NCBI GenBank assembly: GCA_016928975.1
Contig: JAFGJR010000279.1
Location: 1 to 17,614 of the forward strand
Length of the DNA: 17,614 nt
Direction of reading: 5' to 3'
Origin: Sedimentisphaerales bacterium
Lineage (GTDB): Bacteria > Planctomycetota > Phycisphaerae > Sedimentisphaerales > SG8-4
Of this stretch, positions 1 through 6,861 are shown one piece after another (position 1 is the first letter of the stretch; each line of letters begins with the position of its first letter). Below the pieces are notes generated by a model. That model ran no database searches and was not told the DNA's origin. It worked only from the letters and a program-made list of their open reading frames with translations. A program made the position numbers and the translations under genes.

Positions 1-1
1 A

Positions 2-1072
2 TTGGACCTTTCCGCTCCAGGCTATGATGCCCAGCGCGGTCGCCAGATCAGTCAGACCATCAAGGATCGGTTTCTGGCCCTGCCCGGTGTGGAGTCTGTG
101 GCCTTCTCGCATAGCAGTCATTTCACTCAAACCGATTGGAACAGCGGGCCGGTGTCTGAATATGCACCGAGCGGCACACAGAACCTCCCCAGGGTCAACC
201 TCACTCAGGCGTCCTGGCAGTACAACGTCGGCGTAGGCTACTTCAAGACCCTGGGTCTGCCTCTATTGCGCGGACGCACATTCAACGAACTGGATCCCCA
301 GGCTGACACGGAGAAGGTGGTGATCATCAATGAAACATTGGCCCGCAAACTCCGTCCGGATGGCAACGCTCTGAACACGTACATTCGGTGGGGTCCGGAC
401 AAGTACGTTGACACGATCAGTCCCCATCGGGTAGTTGGCATCGTTGCCGACCTGGGGTCAGATGCCGCTGGCGACACTCAACCCACCTTGTATGCCGTCA
501 TCCCTGAGAGTAGGCTGCCCAGATTCATTCATGTCCTGACCCGCAACATGACCCGGCAAGGCCAAAAGGCCCTGCTTGGCACACTCTCTCAGGAGATGTT
601 CAAGATCGACGCGCAGATCCCGGTGACTTCGGTGAGCAGGTTAGAGGATCGTTCCCGAGAAACCGAACAGGTGTGGCTGACAGGGTTGGGCGCGCGTTTG
701 GCCATCATCTCTGCGGCCACGGCCCTGTTTCTGGCGGCCCTGGGCATCTACGCCATCAAGGGCTACATGGTGGCGTCACGCACGCCGGAGATCGGTATTC
801 GCATGGCTCTGGGGGCAACGCGCAAAGAGATTATGCTTTTGGTTTTTCGTCAGGGCAGCATATCGACGCTGGTGGGATTGGGATGCGGTCTGGCCGCGGG
901 ACTGGGGTTGGCCCACCTGTTGCGATCTATGATTGTCAATGTCAGCCCGGTCGATCCGGTCAGCATCGTCGTCACCATCGTCATCTTGGCGCTGGCGTCG
1001 CTGTTGGCCGCACTGATCCCGGCCCGCCGGGCGGCGCGGATCGAGCCGATGGCGGCGCTGCGGTGTGAGTGA
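2..1072 (+). CDS. ADOP-1: ABC transporter permease, 3' part (cut by window edge)
   Basis: This is the C-terminal 356 residues of a duplicated MacB/FtsX-type inner-membrane permease; the frame is open to the left edge, so the TTG at position 2 is not taken as a start. Residues about 1-225 are the second periplasmic core domain, with the family landmarks LPGV (27-30), GYFKTLG (79-85), LLRGRTF (88-94) and VVGIV (144-148). The second FtsX domain follows, with membrane helices near 228-254, 286-310 and 318-339. The cytoplasmic coupling motif EIGIRMALGA lies at 263-272, and the chain ends in the signature [12 protein letters not shown] then ALRCE. The stop is TGA, not the TAG used by ADOP-2 to ADOP-7, and is followed by a DinB-like gene 48 bases on. 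The substrate is unknown. Family assignment is firm; transport activity is inferred from the family. Confidence 0.93.
   Translation: MDLSAPGYDAQRGRQISQTIKDRFLALPGVESVAFSHSSHFTQTDWNSGPVSEYAPSGTQNLPRVNLTQASWQYNVGVGYFKTLGLPLLRGRTFNELDPQADTEKVVIINETLARKLRPDGNALNTYIRWGPDKYVDTISPHRVVGIVADLGSDAAGDTQPTLYAVIPESRLPRFIHVLTRNMTRQGQKALLGTLSQEMFKIDAQIPVTSVSRLEDRSRETEQVWLTGLGARLAIISAATALFLAALGIYAIKGYMVASRTPEIGIRMALGATRKEIMLLVFRQGSISTLVGLGCGLAAGLGLAHLLRSMIVNVSPVDPVSIVVTIVILALASLLAALIPARRAARIEPMAALRCE
1022..1036 (+). repeat. 3'-terminal seam, copy 1 (in ADOP-1)
   Basis: The 15-base string GCCCGCCGGGCGGCG encodes ARRAA near the C-terminus. The identical string occurs in-frame at the same place in ADOP-1, -3, -4, -5, -6 and -7, although five synonymous codons could vary. 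The similarity continues about 35 bases to the stop codon. Here the following codons are cgg atc gag ccg atg gcg. Confidence 0.8.
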
Positions 1073-1120
1073 CCGGCAAATGTAATTCGTGTGGAACTTG
1101 CTGAAGAATTGGGAAATGTC

Positions 1121-1609
1121 ATGAACGATCTGCAATCAGTCGCTGAAGAGCTGTTGCCTCTTGTCGAAACCTGGGAACCGAAGCTCCTGGGGCTCCCCAC
1201 GGATGTGATTACCCAGCGTCGAAATCGCCAGAATCGTACGATCAAGCAGATCGTCGGACATATGGTGGATTCGGCCTCCAACAACACGCATCGAATCGTC
1301 CATCTACAGTACCAGCCCAGCCCCCTGGTCTTTCCCGACTACGCGAACCTCGGGAACAACGACCGGTGGATCGCCATCCAGAACTACCAGGACGAGGACT
1401 GGGGCGATCTGGTCCAACTGTGGAAATACAGCAACCTCCATATCGTGCACGTCATACGGAACGTCGATCGGGGGAAGCTGAAGAATGAGTGGATGTCCGC
1501 GCTGAATCAGCGAATATCGCTGGAGGCGATGATCCTCGACTACCCACGGCATTTCCTGCTGCATCTTGGCGAAATCGATGAATTGGTGAATATGGAGCCA
1601 AAACCATAA
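1121..1609 (+). CDS. DinB/YfiT-like metal-binding protein
   Basis: A soluble, likely cytoplasmic protein of 162 residues from ATG 1121. It looks like a member of the DinB/YfiT four-helix-bundle superfamily, whose usual mark is three metal-binding histidines. Candidates are visible: His47 in [10 protein letters not shown] (helix 2) and the pair His144/His148 in RHFLLHLGE near the C-terminus, with the expected spacing of about 97 and then 4. Length fits the family (150-180). A GTG at 1091 would add ten residues, but the homology-like core does not need them and neither start has a clear ribosome site. The enzymatic activity of this subgroup is unknown; relatives include thiol transferases and putative hydrolases. 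It lies 48 bases after ADOP-1 and 23 bases before the mini-ADOP, on the same strand, and is the only non-permease gene here. No membrane segment or signal peptide is seen. Confidence 0.8.
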   Translation: MNDLQSVAEELLPLVETWEPKLLGLPTDVITQRRNRQNRTIKQIVGHMVDSASNNTHRIVHLQYQPSPLVFPDYANLGNNDRWIAIQNYQDEDWGDLVQLWKYSNLHIVHVIRNVDRGKLKNEWMSALNQRISLEAMILDYPRHFLLHLGEIDELVNMEPKP

Positions 1610-1632
1610 CCGACCACCCGAGGCTGAATGCA

Positions 1633-1800
1633 ATGAGTGTCCTGCTCGATGATCTCAAGTATGCCTTTCGACAACTGCGAAGCAGGCCCGGCTTCACCGC
1701 CGTGGCCGTGTTGCTGCTTGCCGTCGCCATTCTGGCCGTCTGGCTCCCCACCCGCCGGGCGGCGAAGACCGATCCAAAGGAGGCCTTGAGATATGAATGA
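1633..1800 (+). CDS. Mini-ADOP: N-terminal helix fused to C-terminal tail (55 aa)
   Basis: An open frame of 55 codons that is an ADOP with its middle missing. Residues 1-33 match an ADOP N-terminus: an amphipathic lead [16 protein letters not shown], then the first membrane helix. Residues 34-55 match an ADOP C-terminus: [22 protein letters not shown] lacks only the usual PM(V/A) wording. About 750 codons are absent, yet the frame is kept and a single hydrophobic segment (about 22-38) remains. A ribosome site GAGG (1620-1623) lies 9 bases before the ATG. The stop TGA overlaps the ADOP-2 start by 8 bases (ATGAATGA). Its true product would be a single-pass membrane microprotein with no periplasmic domain. 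It may equally be a deletion relic still translated because it couples to ADOP-2. Sequence origin is clear; function is not known. Confidence 0.7.
   Translation: MSVLLDDLKYAFRQLRSRPGFTAVAVLLLAVAILAVWLPTRRAAKTDPKEALRYE
1751..1764 (+). repeat. 3'-terminal seam, copy 2 (in mini-ADOP)
   Basis: Fourteen of the 15 seam bases (CCCGCCGGGCGGCG) are kept; the first codon reads acc (Thr) instead of gcc (Ala). After the seam this copy departs from the others: aag gag replaces atg gtg/gcg. Confidence 0.75.
1776..1783 (+). promoter_or_regulatory. Shine-Dalgarno of ADOP-2, inside the mini-ADOP
   Basis: AAAGGAGG, a near-perfect anti-16S match, 9 bases before the ATG at 1793. It is built from mini-ADOP codons 48-50 (Pro-Lys-Glu), at the point where every other copy has Pro-Met-Val/Ala/Ile. 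It supports 1793 as the ADOP-2 start and implies translational coupling. Confidence 0.75.
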
Positions 1801-4285
1801 TCTCAAGCTAGCCTTGCGGCGACTGCTGAAATGCCCGGGAACCAGCTTGGTGGCCGTGACCGCCCTGGCCTTCGGCATCGGTGCGGTGACACTCCTGTTC
1901 AGCGTGGTCAATTGCCTGCTCTTGCGCCCGCTGCCGTTCGAGGATTCCCATCGACTCTGTCTATTGGAGCGATTGAATCCCGAGACTCAGGAACGATGTC
2001 CTTTCTGGGCGGCCGAGTGGCCCACGCTCCAGAACGCCGTACAGAGTTTCGAAGCAATGGCGGCGTTCTCGTGGTTCGGCCACACGGAACTGACCGGACC
2101 AGGCCTATCGCCCCAGCGATATCGCAGTTCCACGGCGTCGGCCAGTCTTCCGGAGGTCCTGCGCGTGCGTCCCGTAAAGGGTCGCTGGTTCACCCCCGAT
2201 GAGGAACGACCCGGCAGTCCCAATCTCGTGGTATTGAGCCACCGAATCTGGCAGCGTGACTTCCTCGGCGACGAGAACGTCGTCGGCCGTACCGTCAACA
2301 TGGATGGCCGACCGGCCACGGTGATCGGAATCATGCCCGAGGGTTTCCACTTCCCCTTCAATGAGGACTTGTGGACGAATCTACAGCGGGATCGCCTCAT
2401 GGCCCTGGAATTCACACCGATCGGTCGGCTCAAGCCGGGCGTCTCGCCGGCATCGGCCCGCGCGGAGCTGGAAGTCCTCGCCCCGCGATGGGCTCGACTG
2501 CTCGGGTCGCATTTCGCGCGCGACATCCAGGACATGCAGAAGCGTGCGCGCCAATGGGATCCCAACGAAACCGAGTACCTCTTGGCGCAAGCCAGGCGCT
2601 ACGAGAAATGCACGCTCGTCCGACCGCGCGATTTCTTCGACTACCTTTACCGTTATGACCGCGTCTGGGTGGCCTGGGCGTTTCCGGCGTTGGGAGGCTG
2701 CATCCTACTCATTGCCTGCGCCAACGTTGCGGGCTTGCTTGTCGCTCGGGCCTCGGTACGTCTGCGGGAACTGGCCGTGTGCGCGGCGCTGGGAGCCTCC
2801 CGTCGGCGTCTGATGGACCAGGTGCTTGGCGAAAGTCTGCTCCTGGCCCTGGCCGGCGCCGTCGGAGGGCTCGTATTGAGCCTCTGGGGGGGACGGCTCC
2901 TGACGTTCTATCTCTCACAGCGGCCCGATCAACCGTTCTGGTTTCGCCTGGTTCATGATTGGCGGGTCTTCGCCATCGCGGTCGCAGCTTTGGCATTTGC
3001 AGGCATTGTCTCAGGACTCGTGCCGTCTCTGCGGAGTACGCGTCTGGACGTCAACAAGATCCTGAAAGGCGGTGGTTCGTCGGGGTCCGGATTACGCCTG
3101 GGCCGACTCAATTGGTGGCTGGTCGTTGGGGAAGTGGCTCTCTCGCTGCCCCTTGTGTTTGTGGCCGGGGCGATGATCAAGGCGACCGCTTCGGTCCGCT
3201 ATGCACTACCTGTCGGGGACCCAGGCCAAGTGCTGTCGGCCCGGATCGATCCGGTGGCGTCGGACCTGGCAGGGAGTGACCAACGCCCCGGTTTCGCCGA
3301 GGCACTACTCGAACGCCTGGAGGCCTTGCCCGGCGTTCAAGCCGCTGCCGTGAGCGAGCGGATGCCGTCTCTGACCTCGGGACGAACCGGGCAAATCGAG
3401 ATGCAGAATCGGCCGGCCGCACTGGGTGCGGGATTGCCGAGTGCCTTTGTGGAGGTGATCTCGCCCGGCTACTTCCATACACTGCAGGCGTCTCTGTTGC
3501 GCGGGCGTGACTTTGCAGAAACGGATACCGCCGATTCACCGTTTGTCGCTATCGTCAATGAGGCGTTCACGCGGAGGTATTGGCCGGGGCAAGAGGCGCT
3601 GGGCCAGTGCTTTCGCTGCCCGAAGTGGAGCGATCAATGGATCACGGTTGTGGGCATCGCGTCGGACTTGCGCATGCAGGGCCTTTACGATCCGAGATCG
3701 GACGGCAGCGGTTTCTATCTGCCGCACAGCCAATGGGGGTCGGCGGGCGTCACAGCGTTTGTTCGTGCCGGTGATGACCCCCTGGCTCTCGCACGTGCCT
3801 TGCGCGATATCGCAAACGATCTCGACCCAGGCCAATCGGTCCATTCGGTCATGACCCTGCCGAGGGCCCTCGCCGATGCCACGGGAAATCTTCGAATCCT
3901 CACGTCGCTCTTCACCGCACTGGCGCTGGCAACGCTTCTCCTGGCGGGAATCGGCGTCGCCGGACTGCTGTCATTCACGATAACTCAGCGTACGAAGGAA
4001 CTCGGCATTCGGCTGGCACTGGGCGCGACCGGCCCCAGTGTCCTGACACTGGTGCTCCGAGACGCGGCTGTCCAACTGACGTTAGGATTCGCATTGGGCC
4101 TGGCGCCGGCCTGGGGTGTTACTCGTCTGGTCATGGGGCGTCTGTACGCAACCAGTTCTCCGTATGGTCTGGCGGTAAACGCCACGATCATCCTATCTGT
4201 TTTCGCATTGGCCTTTCTGGCGGTATACCTGCCCGCCCGGCGAGCGGCGAGAATCGATCCGATGGCGGCCCTGCGCTGCGAGTAG
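1793..4285 (+). CDS. ADOP-2: duplicated MacB/FtsX-type permease
   Basis: A complete 830-residue inner-membrane permease. Eight membrane helices are seen near 17-41, 293-317, 346-373, 392-414, 440-462, 703-729, 753-780 and 793-814. Periplasmic core domains lie at about 46-290 and 463-700. It is the most divergent member here. The first helix reads GIGAVT rather than GIGANT. The first coupling motif is [10 protein letters not shown], with Cys330 where the others have Arg; the second is [10 protein letters not shown]. The first periplasmic domain is about 30 residues longer before helix 2 (238-290, charged). A CxxC pair, Cys606/Cys609, lies in the second periplasmic domain. The tail [13 protein letters not shown] then ALRCE is typical. 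The start overlaps the mini-ADOP stop by 8 bases. No ATPase motif is present, so it must borrow an ATPase or act without one. Substrate unknown. Confidence 0.93.
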   Translation: MNDLKLALRRLLKCPGTSLVAVTALAFGIGAVTLLFSVVNCLLLRPLPFEDSHRLCLLERLNPETQERCPFWAAEWPTLQNAVQSFEAMAAFSWFGHTELTGPGLSPQRYRSSTASASLPEVLRVRPVKGRWFTPDEERPGSPNLVVLSHRIWQRDFLGDENVVGRTVNMDGRPATVIGIMPEGFHFPFNEDLWTNLQRDRLMALEFTPIGRLKPGVSPASARAELEVLAPRWARLLGSHFARDIQDMQKRARQWDPNETEYLLAQARRYEKCTLVRPRDFFDYLYRYDRVWVAWAFPALGGCILLIACANVAGLLVARASVRLRELAVCAALGASRRRLMDQVLGESLLLALAGAVGGLVLSLWGGRLLTFYLSQRPDQPFWFRLVHDWRVFAIAVAALAFAGIVSGLVPSLRSTRLDVNKILKGGGSSGSGLRLGRLNWWLVVGEVALSLPLVFVAGAMIKATASVRYALPVGDPGQVLSARIDPVASDLAGSDQRPGFAEALLERLEALPGVQAAAVSERMPSLTSGRTGQIEMQNRPAALGAGLPSAFVEVISPGYFHTLQASLLRGRDFAETDTADSPFVAIVNEAFTRRYWPGQEALGQCFRCPKWSDQWITVVGIASDLRMQGLYDPRSDGSGFYLPHSQWGSAGVTAFVRAGDDPLALARALRDIANDLDPGQSVHSVMTLPRALADATGNLRILTSLFTALALATLLLAGIGVAGLLSFTITQRTKELGIRLALGATGPSVLTLVLRDAAVQLTLGFALGLAPAWGVTRLVMGRLYATSSPYGLAVNATIILSVFALAFLAVYLPARRAARIDPMAALRCE
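4235..4249 (+). repeat. 3'-terminal seam, divergent copy 3 (in ADOP-2)
   Basis: This copy encodes the same ARRAA but spells it GCCCGGCGAGCGGCG, with two codons changed. It is the only full-length gene in the window without the frozen 15-base spelling, in keeping with its greater protein divergence. Confidence 0.6.
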
Positions 4286-4310
4286 GAACAGAAACGACGG
4301 AAGATGTGAC

Positions 4311-4315
4311 AGGAG
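4311..4315 (+). promoter_or_regulatory. Possible ribosome site for the 26-codon ORF
   Basis: AGGAG lies 9 bases before a GTG at 4325 that opens the small frame described in the next entry. It is the best ribosome site in the 116-base gap apart from that of ADOP-3 itself. Confidence 0.3.
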
Positions 4316-4324
4316 ATATTCGGG

Positions 4325-4405
4325 GTGAAATCACGTTTGCTTCAGGATCAGGAACCGGCGGCTGCCATCATCTGGATAGTGCCTAGCGGCAGGAGTCAGG
4401 CATGA
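4325..4405 (+). CDS. Possible 26-codon coupling ORF before ADOP-3
   Basis: The 116 bases between ADOP-2 and ADOP-3 contain a GTG-started frame of 26 codons. It ends in TGA at 4403-4405, so its last bases overlap the ADOP-3 start as ATGA, a classic coupling arrangement. The peptide begins MKSRLLQDQEPAAAIIWIV and resembles no ADOP segment or other family I know. A frame this short arises easily by chance; the support is the ribosome site with good spacing plus the ATGA overlap. If real, it may restore ribosome delivery to ADOP-3 where the usual stop-SD junction is missing. No promoter or terminator is convincing in this gap. Confidence 0.25.
   Translation: MKSRLLQDQEPAAAIIWIVPSGRSQA
4391..4395 (+). 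promoter_or_regulatory. Shine-Dalgarno of ADOP-3
   Basis: AGGAG, 6 bases before the ATG at 4402. It fixes that ATG as the start. Confidence 0.7.
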
Positions 4406-6849
4406 CGGCAATCGTCAGCGACCTCAAGTACGCGGTTCGGCAACTGCGACGGGATTTCGGATTCGCAATCGCGGCCCTGTCCACGTTGGCGATTTGCATG
4501 GCAGCCAACGTAGTCATTTTCGCGGTCACGGACGCCATTCTCTTTCGCTCGCTGCCCTTCCCCCAAGCCGACCGGCTCGTCATTGCATTCCACAACTACC
4601 CGGGTGCGGGCGTCGAGCATCAGGCCTGCTCGTTGACCAGTTGTTACGAGTGGCGGCGCGAGCTTGCCGCTCTTGCTTCTATCGCTGCCACGCAACCCGG
4701 GAGCGTCGTCATCAACAATGTTGCTGAACGCGAGCCGGAACGTGTCTTCTGCGAACGCGTGACACCGGGTTTCTTTGAGATGCTGGGCGTCACACCCGCC
4801 CTGGGCCGGTTCTTCACCGAAGAAGAAAGTGAGCTGGCGAGCAACGACGTCGTGGTGCTGACGGATGCATACTGGCGCAGCCGCTGCGACGCCGACCCTG
4901 GCGTCCTTGGAAGCGACATCCAGGTTGACGGCCGGATCATGATCATAGTCGGCGTCCTGCGGCCGGACTTCCGCTACCTCTCCAGCCATGCGAAGCTGTT
5001 CTTCCCGTTGGCGTCTGCTCCGCAGGATCGAGGTCCATCCCAACGCCATAATACGAACGCACAGGTGATCGGACGCCTCGCGCCCGGTGTGTCTCTGCCC
5101 GCGGCCCAGGCGCAGATTGATGCCCTCAATGCCCGGCAGATGAAGGATGAACCTCGTCTGGCCAAGCTGCTGGAAGGCACCGGTTTTCACACGCGGCTCT
5201 ATCCTCTTCATGCCGATCACGTGCGCAGCGCGCGTCCGGTGCTCCTGCTGCTTCAGGGTGGCGCCTTGTTGCTCCTTGTCATCGGCGGGGTCAACCTCAT
5301 CAACCTGCTGCTCATCCGCGCCAGCGGCCGAGTCAAGGAGTTCTCCATACGTCAGACGCTCGGAGCGAGTCGTCGTTGTGTCGTCCGCGATGTCTTGGTC
5401 GAGACAGTCCTGCTCGCGGGAGTCGGCGGTGTGCTCGGCCTCATTGCAGGCGCCTTCGGCATGTCTCTCTTATCCGCTCTCGGCACGTCGGAGCTTCCCC
5501 TCGGCGAGCACGTCACGTTCGGCTATCGCGTGGCTGCCACCGCCTTGTTCGGCGCGGTCCTTGTCGGCCTGGTTGCTGCCCTGCCTATCATCGGCTTTCA
5601 CCTGCGGAAACGCCCGGCACTCACACTCCAGGTCGAAGGGCGCAGCAGCACGGTCAGTCGCGCCGCGCAAAGGTGGCGCCATGGCTTCGTAGTTGCCCAG
5701 ATTGCGCTGGCATTCCTATTGCTCACGGGCGCCGGTCTCCTCAGTATTAGCCTCAAGCGTGTTCTCGATGTAACTCCGGGATTCCGACCGGAGCATGTCC
5801 TTACCGGTCGTATCGGGCTGCCCCCTGCCGGATATGGGAATGAGTCGGCACGCCTCGCGTTCGTCGAGCGCCTGCTCAACGAGCTGCGCGCCCAACCCGG
5901 CGTGACATCCGCGGCGATCTCCACCGTTGTCCCCTTCACCGGGCAGGACAACAGCCAGGCGATCGTTGCGGAAGGTGTCGTGCCCCAGGGCGGCGATTCG
6001 CTCCGGGCCCACTTCCACTGTGCAACGAGCGACGACTTCTGGCAGACGCTCGGCATTCCGCTGCGTGAAGGCCGCCTGCTGGAAGACGCCGACAACCACC
6101 GCGAGGAACGCGTCTGTCTCGTCGATGAGGCATTCTCCCGGCGCTACTGGCCGAACGGCGGCGCCATTGGATACCGAGTCACCAAAGGACCTGTGTTCGA
6201 TGAAGCCACCGCGTTCACGATTGTCGGCATCGTCGGGCAAGTCAAACAGGACAGACTTGAGGAGACGGCTCTGGGCGCGGTCTACTTCCCGTATCGCTAT
6301 GATGCGATAGGCAACGTCTACGTCATCGCACGAAGCAGTCTGACACCCGCTGTCATGACATCGACCCTGCGACGAACGGTGGCGCGTCTTGACCCGGAGA
6401 TACCGGTAGACGACGTCCACACCATGCAGGCGCGTATCGACGCCAGTCTGGCTCAGCGTCGTTCCCCGGCGTTGCTGGCCGGCGTCTTCGCCTCGATCGC
6501 CCTGCTGCTCACGGGGTTGGGCACCTATGGTGTGACCGCCTATGCCGTCGCGCAGCGCCGACGGGAGATTGGGGTGCGCATGGCTTTGGGCGCGCGGCCG
6601 CGACAGGTGCTCGCCCAGTTCCTTGGCGCCGGCGCCAAGCTGCTCCTGGCGGGTGTGGCCCTGGGCGCAGGAGGTGCCTGGGTAGCCGGACGCGCGATGG
6701 AGAGCCTGCTCTATGGCGTCAGCGTCGTTCACGTAGGTGTGTGGGCCACCGCGATCGGCGTGATGCTGTCCGTGGTGCTCCTGGCATGTTACGTACCTGC
6801 CCGCCGGGCGGCGAAGATCGACCCCATGGTGGCGCTGCGGTGTGAGTAG
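4402..6849 (+). CDS. ADOP-3: duplicated MacB/FtsX-type permease
   Basis: A complete 815-residue permease. Membrane helices lie near 22-46, 281-305, 333-358, 377-396, 426-448, 688-714, 743-768 and 777-798. Periplasmic core domains span about 47-280 and 449-687. Landmarks include GFFEMLGV (123-130), LGRFF (134-138), IVGIVGQV (607-614) and the coupling motifs EFSIRQTLGA (313-322) and EIGVRMALGA (722-731). The first helix is unusual: ICMAANVVIF replaces the GIGANTAIF wording of ADOP-4 to -7. The N-terminus SDLKYAVRQL resembles the mini-ADOP and ADOP-2 more than the WQDIRY type to the right. It is the first gene of the tightly packed part of the array: ADOP-4 starts 9 bases after its TAG. Substrate and energy source are not visible. 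Confidence 0.94.
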   Translation: MTAIVSDLKYAVRQLRRDFGFAIAALSTLAICMAANVVIFAVTDAILFRSLPFPQADRLVIAFHNYPGAGVEHQACSLTSCYEWRRELAALASIAATQPGSVVINNVAEREPERVFCERVTPGFFEMLGVTPALGRFFTEEESELASNDVVVLTDAYWRSRCDADPGVLGSDIQVDGRIMIIVGVLRPDFRYLSSHAKLFFPLASAPQDRGPSQRHNTNAQVIGRLAPGVSLPAAQAQIDALNARQMKDEPRLAKLLEGTGFHTRLYPLHADHVRSARPVLLLLQGGALLLLVIGGVNLINLLLIRASGRVKEFSIRQTLGASRRCVVRDVLVETVLLAGVGGVLGLIAGAFGMSLLSALGTSELPLGEHVTFGYRVAATALFGAVLVGLVAALPIIGFHLRKRPALTLQVEGRSSTVSRAAQRWRHGFVVAQIALAFLLLTGAGLLSISLKRVLDVTPGFRPEHVLTGRIGLPPAGYGNESARLAFVERLLNELRAQPGVTSAAISTVVPFTGQDNSQAIVAEGVVPQGGDSLRAHFHCATSDDFWQTLGIPLREGRLLEDADNHREERVCLVDEAFSRRYWPNGGAIGYRVTKGPVFDEATAFTIVGIVGQVKQDRLEETALGAVYFPYRYDAIGNVYVIARSSLTPAVMTSTLRRTVARLDPEIPVDDVHTMQARIDASLAQRRSPALLAGVFASIALLLTGLGTYGVTAYAVAQRRREIGVRMALGARPRQVLAQFLGAGAKLLLAGVALGAGGAWVAGRAMESLLYGVSVVHVGVWATAIGVMLSVVLLACYVPARRAAKIDPMVALRCE
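6799..6813 (+). repeat. 3'-terminal seam, copy 4 (in ADOP-3)
   Basis: The exact 15-base spelling, followed by aag atc gac ccc atg gtg gcg ctg cgg. Two silent changes (gac, ccc) mark it off from the copies in ADOP-4 to ADOP-7. Confidence 0.8.
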
Positions 6850-6861
6850 GAGGGATGGATG
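6847..6861 (+). promoter_or_regulatory. Stop-SD junction, ADOP-3 to ADOP-4
   Basis: The stop TAG runs into the ribosome site as TAGGAGG, 5 bases before the ATG at 6859. An ATG at 6855 is in another frame and too close to the ribosome site. Confidence 0.75.

Noticed and set aside
1091..1120. GTG 1091 as the start of the DinB-like gene
   Set aside because: It would add ten residues without a ribosome site; the family core is complete from the ATG at 1121. The choice is not certain, since 1121 also lacks a strong site.
4337..4380. A promoter in the ADOP-2/ADOP-3 gap (TTGCTT and GATAGT)
   Set aside because: The two hexamer-like strings are about 32 bases apart, far from the usual 16-18, and both match the consensus weakly.
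4283..4401. A remnant of a deleted permease in the ADOP-2/ADOP-3 gap
   Set aside because: Apart from TAGGAA after the ADOP-2 stop, no ADOP wording is readable in any frame of the gap, so a relic cannot be supported.
6799..6813. The GC-rich seam as a rho-independent terminator hairpin
   Set aside because: The possible stem (CCGC/GCGG) is short, lies inside coding sequence before the stop codon, and has no following T-run at any copy.
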